Source: Blastobasis lacticolella (Eukaryota; Arthropoda; Insecta; Lepidoptera; Blastobasidae). From it: a stretch of DNA of 64,000 bases. Below are positions 21,839 through 33,892 of the stretch, piece by piece (the stretch's first letter is position 1; every line of letters starts with the position of its first letter). The notes under the pieces were generated by a model. It was not told the origin of the DNA, did no database searches, and worked only from the letters and a program-made list of their open reading frames with translations. The position numbers and the translations under genes are program-made. The stretch lies in NCBI GenBank assembly GCA_905147135.1, contig LR990039.1:34593708-34657707 (forward strand). Direction: 5' to 3'.

Positions 21839-24800
21839 GTGAGTTCCTACAGTAGTAAATACTACATTTATTTACTTGCACTTGGCCGCCATCTCAGTTG
21901 GTGGTGGAGGGTCACGATACAGCCGATGATGGACACCTAGAAACATACCCAGTATTAAAGACTTTTTTCTGGTTCGTGGAGTTCTGATCCTAAGACACTC
22001 ATCGCCTTGTGCTACATTTGTGGGTGGGAGGAAAAGTTACTCCCGGATGACAACAGCCCCCAGCGACACTGCTGGTCCCTGTCATGAAATTACTTTCTTA
22101 AATGGACTCTCGAAATACTAGTATTTTGACTTCATTCGGCAGTACCTGGAACTCATTCTGAGGCAACCAGCAGTGTCGCTGAGACCTGCTGTATGCCATT
22201 GTCTCCTGAAGCACACCTTCAGGCCTCTAGCGCTTCCCCCGCACTGTTGCAGGATCGGCGGAACTTCGTGCGCGCGCCGCCCGCCGGCGTGGAGTTCGCC
22301 TTCGACTACGACAAGATGTACCCGGTGGCCGTGGCGATCATGGCCGAGGACCCCAACTTGGAGAAGATGCGCTTCGAGCTCGTGCCCAAAGCGTAAGTGC
22401 TGTTCCACCACTTGGTTTGTTCATCGTGAGGTGTCAACCTCGGCCTGCATACTGTATAGCGTGGCGGATTATGAACATGACTGTCGCGCTTACTTCAACG
22501 CAAACGCTCCTGAGTGCGATACAACCAATCACGCGTGCGTGTCAGCGCGCCGTAGCAGGCTGGTGTCGTTTCGAGATTGTGATCGCCGGCACCGACGGCT
22601 TAATGTGCCCTCCGAAACATGTCGATATAAAAACAAAGTATTTGTACAGGGTCCCGACTGGGCTTCAAACCTGAATCGCCTGCTTCCACTGCGGATGCTC
22701 TCTCCATTCCTCCATCTCCACATAATGACTTCTTCATGAAATCCTCGTGAATAAGGGACGTGACCTACTCGCTCGGCGTAGGGTTGCGCGTCTGTCGGTT
22801 CTACAGTGTGCGAAGCAGCTGCACGACCTCATTCCGCCGGCCTTGCGCCGCCATCGGGAGACGCGATCCGGGCGAGCGCTTCATCCTTATGTCATGGATC
22901 TTCCAGCTAACCGCACGAGTCGTTTTGGCTCGACCTTACTAGAATATAAAATAGAATAAAAAAAAACAGTACGTAAAATTTGCGAGGTTGACCAAAGTCT
23001 CGGAGAAAGTCGCAAGACCAGAGTTTATCAACATGTTACATATTAACGAATTTTCAAAAATAGTATTAATGAGTTGCCAACGTTCGTCTTCTAAACATGG
23101 GTCAGATGTAAGAGCACAGTTTTCAAATGTATATAAATGGAAAGTTACGGCCAATTTCTGATCGAAATAACCGGGAATGTATCGGATAACTCTTTGATCT
23201 TGTTGTATTCTCTCCGATAGCTTTATGTACTGTGAAAGTGTTACTCCTATAATAATATAAACATAAGTTATGCGCAATTTTTATTTTACATTACTATAAT
23301 AATGAATAGGTACCCTATATTACAATACATACCTATACATTGTTATCGTGGAAATGCGAAATGACATGCTCAGCGGTTGTGTTGATAAACAATATGTTTA
23401 TGCATATAAGCGAAGTTTAGTGGATTATTATTACAAAAAATTTATCTTCTTATAGACCTCCTATATTCTTAAAATTCAAGAGAAGAGAGGGGATAACATA
23501 ACTACGTGTCTATCGACCGAATATGACTGATTTTCTATTATACTTATTATTATTAAGTTGTTAACAAAGTGCGAGGCTAGGGAGTCCGCCTACCCCACCT
23601 GAGGGACAGAGGCGTGAGCTTTATGTATGTAACAAAGTACATATTTAACAGTGAGTCAAACAGGGCAAATATAATACTTATCCGCAACCAACATTCGTTG
23701 TTTGAAAGTTGCGCGCTCATGCGCAATATTCCGATTTTCGTCTCAATCTCAACATAGGTCTAAAAATTCCAAATGTTTGTTTTGCGAATGTCGTGCTAAA
23801 ATTCGGGACGCGAACCAGATTTGCGCAACCAAAGGTTCGTGTAACAAATGTTCCCGGTCAGCAGACAAACCTTGAAATGCAAAAGACTTGTTACGATTCA
23901 CGGAACTGAGAAATTCAACAGACAATCTTCGGTCGGAGACGCAATCCGCATACATTCTGTTTGATGTATTCAGTCATTTTGTTATGAACATTTTAATCAT
24001 TTGACGATTTGACAATGTTTTTTAGTTATACTATTACGGAAGTTTGTGTAAACTGTGACATTATTAAATTAAATTTTTATTCATTTGACATTCTACATTT
24101 TTTTATTTTTGTTGTGTTTGTGTACATTTTGAACATTTTTGTGTGACATTATTTTAATTCTCTTTGACGATACATTTGTGACTTGTTTCATTATGACATG
24201 CGCTTAATATTATGTTTTCATCGAATCTAATCTAAGACAACCCAACTCAGTAAACCGACTCAGTTAAACCGCATCCGTTCTAATGTAAACGCGCCATAAG
24301 TTGCCTGACACACTATAAGCTGGCCTACGCATGCATTTTTTTTAGGGCTAAAATTATTTTGTCCAAGCGAATTTAATTTGCTCTATAATATTGATTCTTT
24401 TTTATGTTTGTTCACGTTTCACTTGTGCACTGGTGCACTATATCGGCGGATCGCAATAAATATTGTCCGCACTATCGAATGGCAGAGCGCGGAATCAAAT
24501 GCTCGCCTTTCCAATCGAATACTAGAGAAAACTCTTATCTCAAAAACTAATTATCCGATTTTAAAACTTTCATCAACATTGGCAATATTTTAATTTCAAC
24601 AAAATTTGAGAATCCTTGAAAAACTACTTTAATATAACCCAAGGCATCAAAATGTTCCGCACATAATTTCCGAACCACGGCGGCTATTTCAGTAATCTTT
24701 TTTGTTGGATTTTTAATTTTCGAGGTTTGTTTGCAAGAAAAAAAAGGCTATTTAGGTGTAGGATAGGTGTAGAGTAGGGTAGGCTAGGGGTAGGGGTAGG

Positions 24801-27800
24801 ACGCTACGCGAACGAGGTCACGCGATATTACTCGTGAGCCCTTTCTTAATTTCGCTTTGACGCCGAGCGCGATTGTTTTACCAATGGCAAATTTTAACAA
24901 TAAAATAATGTATATATATTTTCTGGTGCCCTTATTGGATTGTTTGCGTGCCTTGCTCGACTGCGAGATAATAAAGCAGACGCCGTTGGCTGTTTACAGT
25001 ATCACGGAGGAGAACTTCTGGCGGAACTACTTCTACCGCCTGTCGCTGATCTGCCAGGCCAACGAGGCGGACGCCGCCGCCGGCCGCCAGCCCAGCGTCG
25101 ACGAAGGCAAGGGTGAGTGGGCACCGGGGAGCGGACACCGCTCAGGAGCCGTATTCACAATGGCTCGGAAATCCGATTCGGATACGGAATCGACAAAGGA
25201 CCCCGCTATAGTCTAATAGTCCTTAGGAAAATGTGGTTTCAGTTAATTTTGATGAAATTTTCATATGTTATAGGGAGTAGAGTTTCCGTGGAATTTATCG
25301 GGATTCTGAATAACAGTTTTCTAATCAATCGACACGGATTCGCCGCTCACGAATTTCGTGTCGAATCGTTCGGAAACGGTTTCGAATCACTGTGAATACG
25401 GCTACTGATTCGCACCTGTCGCAGGCCTGCTCGGTACCTCCGTATTACTGTGGACCCTATGGCACAGTCTACTCTTGAATTTTATTGGAATGTCAATAAT
25501 ACAAGCCCTTGAGCTACACGAGCGGCTGCAATGCTTACCGGTTCCGGGTAATATTATCAGGCTGAACGGAAACCGGCTGTGGTCACGAGGTACTCATAGT
25601 TCTAAACAATTTTTACACCGCAAGACGTGTTCTAATATTCTCGATTATCTCGTTATTTCTGATTTGGTGCTGTTGTAAAGTTGTTCAGAATGTTGAGTAC
25701 AACACCTCTGAGGCCCAACAGCCCGTTTTAAAGCCATTGACAGGCCCGAACCTGATTCGCCTTTGCAAGAAAACCACCGTCCTCATTCTCCACCGAACGA
25801 GCTAGCGATGTATCAACGTCCTAGCACTCGTAGTGTTCAGATCATTGTGTTGCCTCACCCTTTCTGTTTGGTTCCATGCCCCTAGTTAGCAGTAGCACGG
25901 TGACGCGCCGACACACCGGACCATGTTCAGTGTACAAAAGATCCATGTTTTTATTTGCCATTTTGCCTGTGTTGTTTGATTGGTTTGTTTTTCCGGACAC
26001 GCACAGATGATAAATCGCCAACCGAGAGCCTCGAACGGTCGTCGCAAGAGTCTATAGACGACGCCAAGAAACGAATAAAGTCATTAAAAGTTGATAAAGA
26101 AAACGACGATGGTAAGAATCGTGCTTGGGATCTCACACGGAACATTGGGACTAACAACGGCTGTACTCTGATTTCCAATTAGTCGGGATTCTGGTTAGGT
26201 GTTGCGTTTTCTCAGCGGCAGCGACTGAATCATCATGTTGTTAATACAATACGGGGGAGTTTTCAATTTTGATTTGCGGCATGAAGAATGAGCATTTTTC
26301 TTATTACGTTGTCAACACCGGAAGCGAAAGCTTTAAGAATAGAGAAAATCAGCGTCATGCATCATAATATTAAATTTTTAATGCCTGAAATAAAAAAATT
26401 GAGTATAAAAAATAGAGCCCATGGTCTCTTGAATGCAACGGCCGAATTTGATTTCTGGAATGATCTAAATCGATCTTTGTGTACTAAGTGGCTAACAGTG
26501 GAGACCGAAGTGTGTATTAAAATGTTCTAACAAAAAAAAACTATTATCTCTATTGCTCGATGGTTTTGAAACGATTCATATATTTAATTCCTAGTCTTAT
26601 ATATAGAATTTAATAACCTGATAGAATGCCCTTATAATTGGAAATCAGAGTATGGCAACCCAACTTTGCCGCCGACACTGAACAACGCCGCTGCAGCAAG
26701 ATGCTTACCACGCCATCTACTTACTAACACATTAACCGATCGGGCATTTCTTGGACGTATTGGCACGAGGGCATAGAAAAGATAAACAGTTTATTGACAT
26801 TTCCTTTTATTTAGTTTATTGTTATTACGCACACTAGTCATATTATACCACTTTATTTTTGTGGAAGCCGTCACAGCATCACCGTTTCGTAGAACCGCGT
26901 GGCGTGTTCGGCCATGTGTTTTTGCATGTTTATTTCGCTATTTTGTTGTATCGTTCCCTCTTAGCGACGTCTAGATTGTTAGCTCACCCTTGCGTTAGCA
27001 TAATTGTACGTACCTACTCACTACTTTCCATAAAACAAACCACCGACAACCCACAATGACATTAGGCAGGGAATAGTAGTGTTAGATGTGCAGTGACTTC
27101 CTATACCGTTGCTAAATGGACATATTTTTCCCATTCTCGGAATGCAGCTTAAGCAAGACGCACGGACATCCGACGGGCGGGCATCCGCCATCATTATAAT
27201 AAAAAAATAAATAAAAATAATATTAAAGGAAAAAAAAACACCATGTTTTTACGGTTCTATATGGTATCCATTACACATTTCAATTACATAATGGTATTCT
27301 CAATCCTCATGCTTCTGTATTAGTGTATTATGTTATAATATTAAATAGGTTGTTTGTTTGGCACACGAGCCTTCATAGCTGGTTAGGGCGGGCGCGACGG
27401 CCAACGGAATGGATAGCGTATAGAACTGGGGCGGGGGCCGCGCGGGCGTCGCGGATCGTGCCGTCCTGCACACTTTTACCTTGAATTTTCTTCGTATCAT
27501 CACATGAGTCTACGAGTACAACTGGGTAGAGGAAACTTCAAACAACCGAGCTGGGTAGAGATTCGCTTCCGCGAGCTGTAATGAACTTGACTTTTGCGGG
27601 GATCCGGTGCATAAAGAGGTGTGCGATCGGCGGGCAGGCTCGGAACTGAACATTGAGGGACGACTAAAAGCATGAGTTTGTCATCTGGCCGAGCTTGTTT
27701 AAAGGGGTTTGTCCATTAGTTCGCATAGCCACGCACACGCTGCATGCTTGTGGTAGTGTACCACAGCGCGGTTGTTTGAAACTTTATCCCTGTTCGTATG

Positions 27801-30800
27801 TTCACTCACTTGGTAGTAGACCTTCGGCCGCCTGTCCCCGCGCGGGCCCCGCCGCTCCCGTCGACCGGACGAGGCCTAAGCCGCCGCCGGCCGGGCTCCG
27901 CTTTCGCCCACTGTCAGCACTTTCGAGCGTCTTAGTCGGCCGGTAGGGCGCCCCATCCAGAGCCCTTGATGTTTCACTGATACACTGACAGCCCAGACAA
28001 AAATTGCTCTCGATGTTCCCTTGAGTATTACACCTTGGAATGAGACGCAATGATTATGAGCTTTATTTTATAAGAAAAGTTTAGTAGCACTTAAAAACTG
28101 TAATCATAGGATAGAAGAACGAGGCGAACTACTCTTTTAGCAGGATAGCAGGATTGGGCTCAATCTAAATCTTTTTCTAATTGTGTGTAACGTACCAATG
28201 ATTCATTATATGGACAGTTTAAATGCTATAATGCAATTTGTATTGCAATGTCTCGGGATTCTCGGGAGCATTTCCTGTCGTAGTAGTAGGGGGAGCTAGC
28301 GGCTGGCAGCTCAGCTATTCGGACGCTATTCGTGCTGGATTCGCTCACAGCCTACGTACGCTATAATTGTGTTTAAAATCGAATAGTGAACAGAGTTAAT
28401 TCCAACCAAAGACCATATATAACATATGGGCCAGCTCTTAAATTTTACAATTCAGTATATCGTAAACGTCTTGAATATCAATGACTGATTCTGAACTTTT
28501 ACATTTTCATAACAATTTGTATCTACCATAAAACAGAAAGGCACCTTGGTCTAAAAGATCCCCTTACTACCAGGAGATTACCAATAGAGAAATGAGCAGT
28601 GTTGGTTTGAGAGTATGTATTGAGACGAGAGAGCCACAGCCAGCAGAAGTAGCTGTACCCGGGCCCGCGCGAAGTACCACAACACACGGTCATACTATTG
28701 ATGGTATTCCTAACCGCGCGGCCCGGGTTCGACCTAGGACTAACTGGCTATGCAGGGCAGCGAGCTAGGTGTCTGGTCCGCTAGGCTGCGGTGGGCGCGC
28801 CCGGCCGGCGCGACGCCACGGAAGCGCTGTCACTGTGCCACTGTTGATCCTTTCTCATCCCATTATTTGTTCGAAACGTTACTGTATATCCAAAATTTAT
28901 GGCTGTTTGTGATCTGATTTCGAAATCGTAAGATTAAAATTATAAATATCACTATCATATCTTCATCCTTGTTGTTAACTCGTATGTCGTATACAATTAA
29001 ATAAATGTTACATGACAATATAGCTTCTTTGTCCCTTGAAGGATTATATAATTATATAAACTGTGTATATATATTTATATTTATATGTATTTCTTTTTTT
29101 GTATCTTAAATCTATTGTCTGTCACTGATACCTGGAGCTGTATTTCAATAGCTGTCAATAGCCCTACGAAGTCGTGTAGCGAACTTCTCCTTAAATCATT
29201 TTAGTATTACAGAAATTTGATGAATGCCTAATTAATTTTAGTATTGTTAGTGTTAACGAAGTTATTTTTATAGTTGACGTTATTCTTGTATCCCGAGCTA
29301 TTGAAGTAAAGTCCTCTTATCTATTTGAACTGTGTATCTATTCGTCGTCGGGTACGAACTCTCAATGGAAATATATTTTGATGTTTACTGAATGTTATAT
29401 ATGTGGTTAAGGTTACATAATGTGACATCACGCAGCTCAGTAGTGTTAACTTTAAGCATTACACCGGCTCCGGTCGATCTGCTCCCGGGCGGCCGACCGC
29501 TCTTCACCCCTTGTACCTACGTCACACCGTCAGTTATTAATAATCCAGTGTCTATAAAATTGTGTAGTAGATATTTACATCATGATCGTCTGTCTGTATC
29601 TAAGCGTTTTATAGGTAATATTTATGTATTATAACCGCCGTGCTGGCCTAGTTCTCCCCTCGTACTGTAGCCTCGTGGCCCGTGGCGGTGATCTGGCTAT
29701 TGTGTGCCCAGCCTGTCGCCCGGCGCATGCCCCTCGGGCCGATACATTCGAGACCCCAATCACCGAGTACACACCACCGAATCGAATATTCAATCCATCA
29801 AACTGATCGTGTGTTCCCGTCCCCATGATGCGTATCCCCTCCACATTGAGGGCGAGAGCGAGCGAACTGCAACTCCATATACTCCGCATATAAAAAATAG
29901 ACCGTTTTATTTCGCTGCCCCAGTGGGGGTCGTGGGGACAACGGGTACACACTAAAGTGATAAAAGGGTAGCGACACCACTACAGTATTCGTTCGTTATT
30001 TAGTTTCTAATAATGTAACCTAGCAGCAGTAAATAGATGTACTTACCACATTTTGACTATCGATAACTGTTTAGTAAATTACAACGTATAGTCATTAAAA
30101 TGAAAATTGGCATTTATAGTTAGTTATTACGAATTGAAATAATTATATTATTCTAAAATAACATTCGTGTTGTTATTTGACCGCGGCATTGTGATGCCGG
30201 TCGCGATATCGACAGCTAAAACAGGGCCCCAAATCCACTAATTTACGAATGGCTGAATTGAATCCTAATAAGCCGTTTTAAAGAATAGCTTCTCAAAAAT
30301 TCACATACATGGCGCTCTCTAAGTACTCAAACATTATTTTAATCTTGTGACTAACAATATATGTGGTAACAAGAACCCCATATGGGTTATTGCCAGCGCC
30401 CACGGGGCGGGCGATCCAAGAAGCGATGGATTACCATCGCTGAGTCAAATGCGAGAGCCAACGGCTTACGACGAGAGGATGCCGAAGACCGGGCGAAGTG
30501 GGGAAGATTGAGTAGGAAAGCGGACCCTGGCAGAGGCCGGGATAAGCGCTAGGACGATGATGATGTTGTAGTTATATGGCAAATCATATAACTATTATAA
30601 TATATTGTAGTCATATATGTGACTGTCATCATTCCGCACAACAAATTAAACCGCGTTAAAACACTAGTTTTTATTTAATATTGGCTAAAGTGCTACCATG
30701 CTATCCTAAAGTGGCCAGGGATGGGTGACGTACAAAGGCGGACACAAAGTTACACAGCTTTATCTTCCGGTCAACGAGCACTAAAATTCAAAAAATGGAT

Positions 30801-32995
30801 CTAAAACAGATTGTATCGAAATAAAGATAAATATCAATACCATACAGCCAAGAGATTATGATAATGTCGTCAGTCGTTAGAGCGCGCCATCTATTATTAT
30901 TTGGGGGAAGCGAGCCTTGAAAACGGCTCATTGGATTTTAATAGGCGCAGTTGGACACGTTTTTGATATTCTGCTCCTAATTTAAGACCACCGCTTTTTC
31001 ATTGACATTCAATTCAAATGCCATTGGATTATTTCCTAGTCTATTTCTAGATTGTATGGACAAAAACGGCGGAGAGCCAATTACGATTCAACACTTTGTA
31101 TTGTGACCTTCATGATGGAACTCCATTATTATGAATTCAAAAACTTTTTTTTCTTGTAAAATTTATTTTTAAATAAAGTGGAACTAGTGTACTAAAAGTG
31201 ATTTAATTCACAATTACGATTACGACAAAAAGTTTTTGAAGGAATACCATAAGAAGGAAGAATAATATATACACAATAGGCCTTGGTCGTAATGGAATCG
31301 CAATTGAGTTTCAATTGAATATCAATGGCATCTGTGTTAAATAAAATTAGCAGACTTGGGGTCCTTAATGTTGTAGGTCCTTAAATTGCTATTAGCGATG
31401 TTTGTACCGGAAGGTGCAAACAGTGGCAGCGGTACACCGCGCGCCAGCGTCCCCTGCCGTAGACCTTCTTGCCCGTGTTAAACTGGCAAATTCTTCTGCA
31501 GTCTCTCTGGGAATACGCCTGATCTTTATATTTAAGAATAGCCTTTGACCACGACTTCGACCGCGCTAAATTCGGTTATTACGTTCCTGTCTCGTTCCCG
31601 CGGGAAAGTTTAATTTTGGGACAAATTATTACCTATGCACTATTCTGGGTTATACGCTGCCAAGTTTAATCAAAATCCGTTCAGTATTTTTGGCGTGAAG
31701 GAGTGACAGAAATCCATACATCCTTATAAACTTTTGCATTTAAGTACAATTAATTAGTATGATTCATATGTTTCTTGCTCATTTCAAATATTATTGTTAC
31801 TCCAAACTTGTATCGTTGCATAAAGACATCCGGCATGTCGTAACCTTTGACGTTACAGTATTTAGGTACCGTTTATAATTTCCTTACAACAAATAGTTTC
31901 TTTAATATTTCATCGATTTCGATTTTCACTATAGATCAAAAGAAGCGCAGCGGTAACAAGTGAATTTACACAAATCACATGCGTAATCCCAGATAGGCTA
32001 CATAGTTGAGAACTACGGTGGCGGCGGCTGGCGCGCTGTCCGCTTGGGGTGTTTCATGGCGTGTCAGTAACGTATCGGGTTCATACGAGTAGTATTTTTT
32101 GTACAAAGAATATACGGGCACTCAGCCCAGTGGACGGAAAGTTTGTGATATCTGGTGTGGAAAACTGCTGTTGCGGAGCAGGAAGACATTTGTACCAGTT
32201 AGTACTTGTCTCTGTCGCTTTGCGTCCTTTAATCTGTGCGAGCATGATGCAATTTATTTCCGCAGTAGTAACGCAAAAGTACAATGTTATGTTGTACATT
32301 GTAGTGGTATACAGAAAGCACAGAGATTTATACGTAGTGCTGAGGCAAAATGCATTGAAACTTCTGAAACCAAAGTAGGTCAAACACCTGTGTCTTGGAT
32401 ATCAGGATTTCGTCGGGTCATTGTAGCACTATTGTAATAGGTGATATTGCATTGTTGTGGAGTACTCCTGTTACAATTATTTAACATCCTATTACATTTA
32501 TGCAACAGATCAACGTATTAGTTTCTTCCTGCTTCGCGACCGCAATTTAGAAGCGTTGTACCGAATTTGAGATGTTGTTTAACACACCACACCACTGGTA
32601 AACTCAATACTAATTGCTGTGAATTTAAGCAGGCAGCCCTTATCTTCTCTTCAGTCGGCCAGCAGGCGACTTTGTTATACGACTGATCACACCGCACCAC
32701 AACAGAGATACTCTATTAACCAACTAACAAAGCATCGTACTAACTATTACGGCTCTGTGCGATGCGAGCCATTTGCGTGTAAAGCTGACCGTGTGAACTC
32801 TGTACGCTACTAACGCACTGCGCCTGTGTAGTGTTGATTGAAAAGCCCTCCCGGCGTGTTGCAGAGCAATGGGAGCGCGAGCTGGATGCGGAACTGAACG
32901 AGTACGAGGTGGTGGCCGGGCGCGACCCCGCCGCCGACGACCGCTGGGAGCGCGAGTGCGCCGCGCTGCTCGGCGACGAGGCCGACCTCAAGTAG
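21698..32995 (+). CDS. Sap47: Synapse-associated protein 47 (BSD domain), C-terminal five exons; 5' end not in view
   Basis: Exons 21698-21838, 22253-22392, 25000-25112, 26007-26111 and 32865-32995 join in frame to 209 residues and a TAG stop. The sequence matches the SAP47/SYAP1 family: [15 protein letters not shown], then [55 protein letters not shown] and [17 protein letters not shown]. The last blocks form the BSD domain with its FW..YF signature. An acidic, Lys-rich linker (exon 4) and the tail [16 protein letters not shown] follow. In Drosophila the protein is presynaptic and modulates synaptic function and plasticity. The N-terminal exons (glycine-rich membrane-associated part) were not found anywhere to the left in this window. 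They may lie outside it, which would place the transporter gene in a Sap47 intron. Introns are 414, 2607, 894 and 6753 bp, and the larger ones hold MITEs and LINE debris. Confidence 0.93.
22061..22181. mobile_element. 121-bp inverted-repeat unit in Sap47 intron
   Basis: CAGCGACACTGCTGG (22061-22075) is repeated in exact inverse complement as CCAGCAGTGTCGCTG (22167-22181). It lies 71 bp upstream of a Sap47 exon. It may be a small MITE; no target duplication was confirmed. Confidence 0.45.
22253..22392 (+). CDS. Sap47: Sap47 exon, BSD domain first half
   Basis: Acceptor CTGTTGCAG|GATCGG and donor AAAGC|GTAAGT. It encodes [20 protein letters not shown] through MRFELVPKA and ends in phase 2, completed by T from the next exon. 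Confidence 0.95.
22745..22935 (+). pseudogene. CR1/Jockey-like LINE RT C-terminal fragment
   Basis: Plus-strand reading gives [10 protein letters not shown], then [17 protein letters not shown] and [20 protein letters not shown]. This is the same end-of-ORF2 family as at 14690 and 39990. It lies within the Sap47 intron, is truncated on both sides and has a small deletion. Confidence 0.65.
22940..24990. other. Sap47 intron, mostly unassigned
   Basis: Segments near 24480-24830 ('gataggtgtagagtagggta', 'cgcgaacgaggtcacgcg') resemble decayed Helitron-type repeats like the 15362 element. No exon was seen. Confidence 0.35.
25000..25112 (+). CDS. Sap47: Sap47 exon, BSD domain second half
   Basis: Acceptor GTTTACAG|TATCAC and donor AAGG|GTGAGT. 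It encodes [20 protein letters not shown], the BSD signature, then an Ala-rich stretch ending SVDEGK. It ends in phase 1. Confidence 0.95.
25147..25403. mobile_element. 257-bp MITE in Sap47 intron (AGCCGTATTCACA ends)
   Basis: AGCCGTATTCACA at 25147 is matched by TGTGAATACGGCT ending at 25403; after one mismatch the next two bases also pair. The interior carries scattered CGAATC/CGGAAAT-like motifs. There is no coding potential. The element starts 34 bp after a Sap47 splice donor. No clear target-site duplication. Confidence 0.7.
26007..26111 (+). CDS. Sap47: Sap47 exon, charged linker
   Basis: Acceptor ACGCACAG|ATGATA and donor CGATG|GTAAGA. It reads [20 protein letters not shown], then [15 protein letters not shown]. 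The ATG at its start is a by-product of the splice, not a translation start. Confidence 0.9.
26166..26650. mobile_element. 485-bp TA-flanked MITE in Sap47 intron
   Basis: TACTCTGATTTCCAATTA (26164-26181) and its exact inverse complement (26635-26652) bound the unit. The outer TA on each side is the likely target duplication. Its left end lies 54 bp after the donor of a Sap47 exon. An internal 80-codon open frame (26288-26530) has no recognisable motif. Confidence 0.75.
26655..27810. other. Sap47 intron, unassigned
   Basis: No exon identified. A GC-rich patch at 27390-27475 ('ggggcgggggccgcgcgggc') stands out but has no coding or splice support. Confidence 0.35.
27817..27935 (+). CDS. candidate alternative Sap47 terminal exon
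   Basis: If the charged-linker exon is spliced to the AG at 27815-27816, the frame continues [20 protein letters not shown] through [12 protein letters not shown] to a TAG at 27933. This makes a proline/arginine-rich tail of 39 residues. The phase fits and the stretch is GC-rich in AT-rich intron. The acceptor (CACTTGGTAG) has a mediocre pyrimidine tract, and no comparison with other species was possible. Confidence 0.25.
27940..30370. other. Sap47 intron with CpG-rich patches
   Basis: GC-rich patches lie at 28650-28830, 29455-29520 and 29630-29960 in AT-rich DNA. If the 27817 exon is real, part of this would be its 3' UTR. Open frames here overlap on both strands and show no known domain. 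Confidence 0.3.
30385..30570 (+). pseudogene. LINE reverse transcriptase, extreme C-terminus
   Basis: Plus strand reads [20 protein letters not shown], then [20 protein letters not shown] and a stop just before 'gatgatgatg'. This is the end of a LINE ORF2 of the 'RPKKRW...ADP...DKR' type with its typical GATGAT tail. It lies inside a Sap47 intron. Confidence 0.65.
31550..31745 (+). repeat. RTE-type 3' tail
   Basis: 'cgacttcgaccgcgctaaattcgg' is followed by 'tcccgcgggaaagt', 'aatcaaaatccgttcagta' and 'gcgtgaaggagtgacagaaa'. This is the usual order in RTE-type 3' regions. Confidence 0.6.
31746..32864. other. Sap47 intron, unassigned
   Basis: Overlapping open frames at 32049-32437 on both strands have no recognised motif and no good flanking splice sites. 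Confidence 0.35.
32865..32995 (+). CDS. Sap47: Sap47 last coding exon
   Basis: Acceptor GTGTTGCAG|AGCAAT. The G left by the previous exon makes GAG, giving [20 protein letters not shown] and then [20 protein letters not shown], ending DLK and TAG. Very GC-rich like the other exons. Minus-strand open frames here are shadows. Confidence 0.93.
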
Positions 32996-33238
32996 GCGGC
33001 GGAGCCCATACCTCGCAAGGACAATACTATCGGTGTTAGTCGTAAGTCGGCCCACTCAGCGCCCCGACGGGACGCCGAGCGAGCCATCTCTTTCGTATGT
33101 TACTCCAGGCTGTCGCAGACCGCGACGCCGTCCGGCTATTTGACGATTTTATTCAATCAATTCCATTAGATGTACGAGTATTTAGTCCTTTGTATTTACG
33201 ACGAAATTCGATGTAGGCGTTCGATGTGTTACTTTGTA

Positions 33239-33381
33239 AATAAATTATTTATTGTATAAATAGTTGGTCTTTAATTATGTACGACGTGTTTTTACGTTAA
33301 ACTAAGATCTCGGATATTGTTTGTAGTTGTCGTTCTACATTTTATTTATACATTTATTTTTAATTTGGTAGCTTTAATAAA
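33239..33381 (+). terminator. Sap47: Sap47 polyadenylation signals
   Basis: AATAAA occurs at 33239-33244 and again at 33376-33381, about 245 and 380 bases after the stop codon in otherwise noncoding sequence. Either could end the mRNA. Confidence 0.55.
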
Positions 33382-33529
33382 ATATGAAGAAGAGAAATTT
33401 ATTGTGTATGGAACTATGTAATTATTCGTTATAATTTTTTATTGTAATCGGTAGCCTAAATGCATTTACGTGCAATTCTACATAATGTTTAATGTTTCCA
33501 TTTGTTCGTGTGTACCGTGTCCGGAGCTC

Positions 33530-33840
33530 GCTTAGCGAGTCCGCGGCCGGCGCAGCGCGCTGTCGTTCCACGGGTGCGCGATGTATATGCCATTAAACGT
33601 GTTCACAGCGGACGCCCTGACTTTCATTTCCCCCTCCATCCAGAACCAGCAAGTGCCAGCATCTCCTGAAAGCTTGCCTTTCAGAGGTCTGATTAACAGC
33701 CCTCCGGAACAATCGGTCTACTTTCCCTTTCATTCTACTTGTAGTGAGCGTATGAATCCGAAGCAAATTGACGAATTCTTATCCCTTCTTCCTCATGGTC
33801 GGATTGGTTGGTTCAACAGGCATGCAAACTCTTTGATAAC
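33530..33840 (+). other. GC-balanced open stretch downstream of Sap47
   Basis: A 183-codon open frame runs 33581-34120. Its middle (NQQVPASPESLPFRGLINSP, then MNPKQIDEFLSLLPHGRIGW) has protein-like composition and follows a 'ccctccatccag' acceptor-like site. The right half is low-complexity and contains a tandem duplication. No family was recognised; it may be an exon of an unseen gene or chance. Confidence 0.15.
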
Positions 33841-33892
33841 AATAAAAACTATGATTTGCTTTGACATTGAATGTCATCAATATTATTTTCTA

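Noticed and set aside
22118..22739. plus- and minus-strand frames around the Sap47 exon
   Set aside because: The plus frame continuing past 22392 ignores a strong donor; the His-rich minus frame mirrors the exon.
27390..27480. GC-rich patch as a Sap47 exon
   Set aside because: No frame in the required phase stays open with acceptable splice sites.
32049..32437. three overlapping ~110-codon frames on both strands
   Set aside because: They are mutually overlapping, lack splice-site support and resemble no family.
32740..33087. minus-strand Ser/Arg-rich frame
   Set aside because: It is the shadow of the last Sap47 exon and its GC-rich 3' flank.
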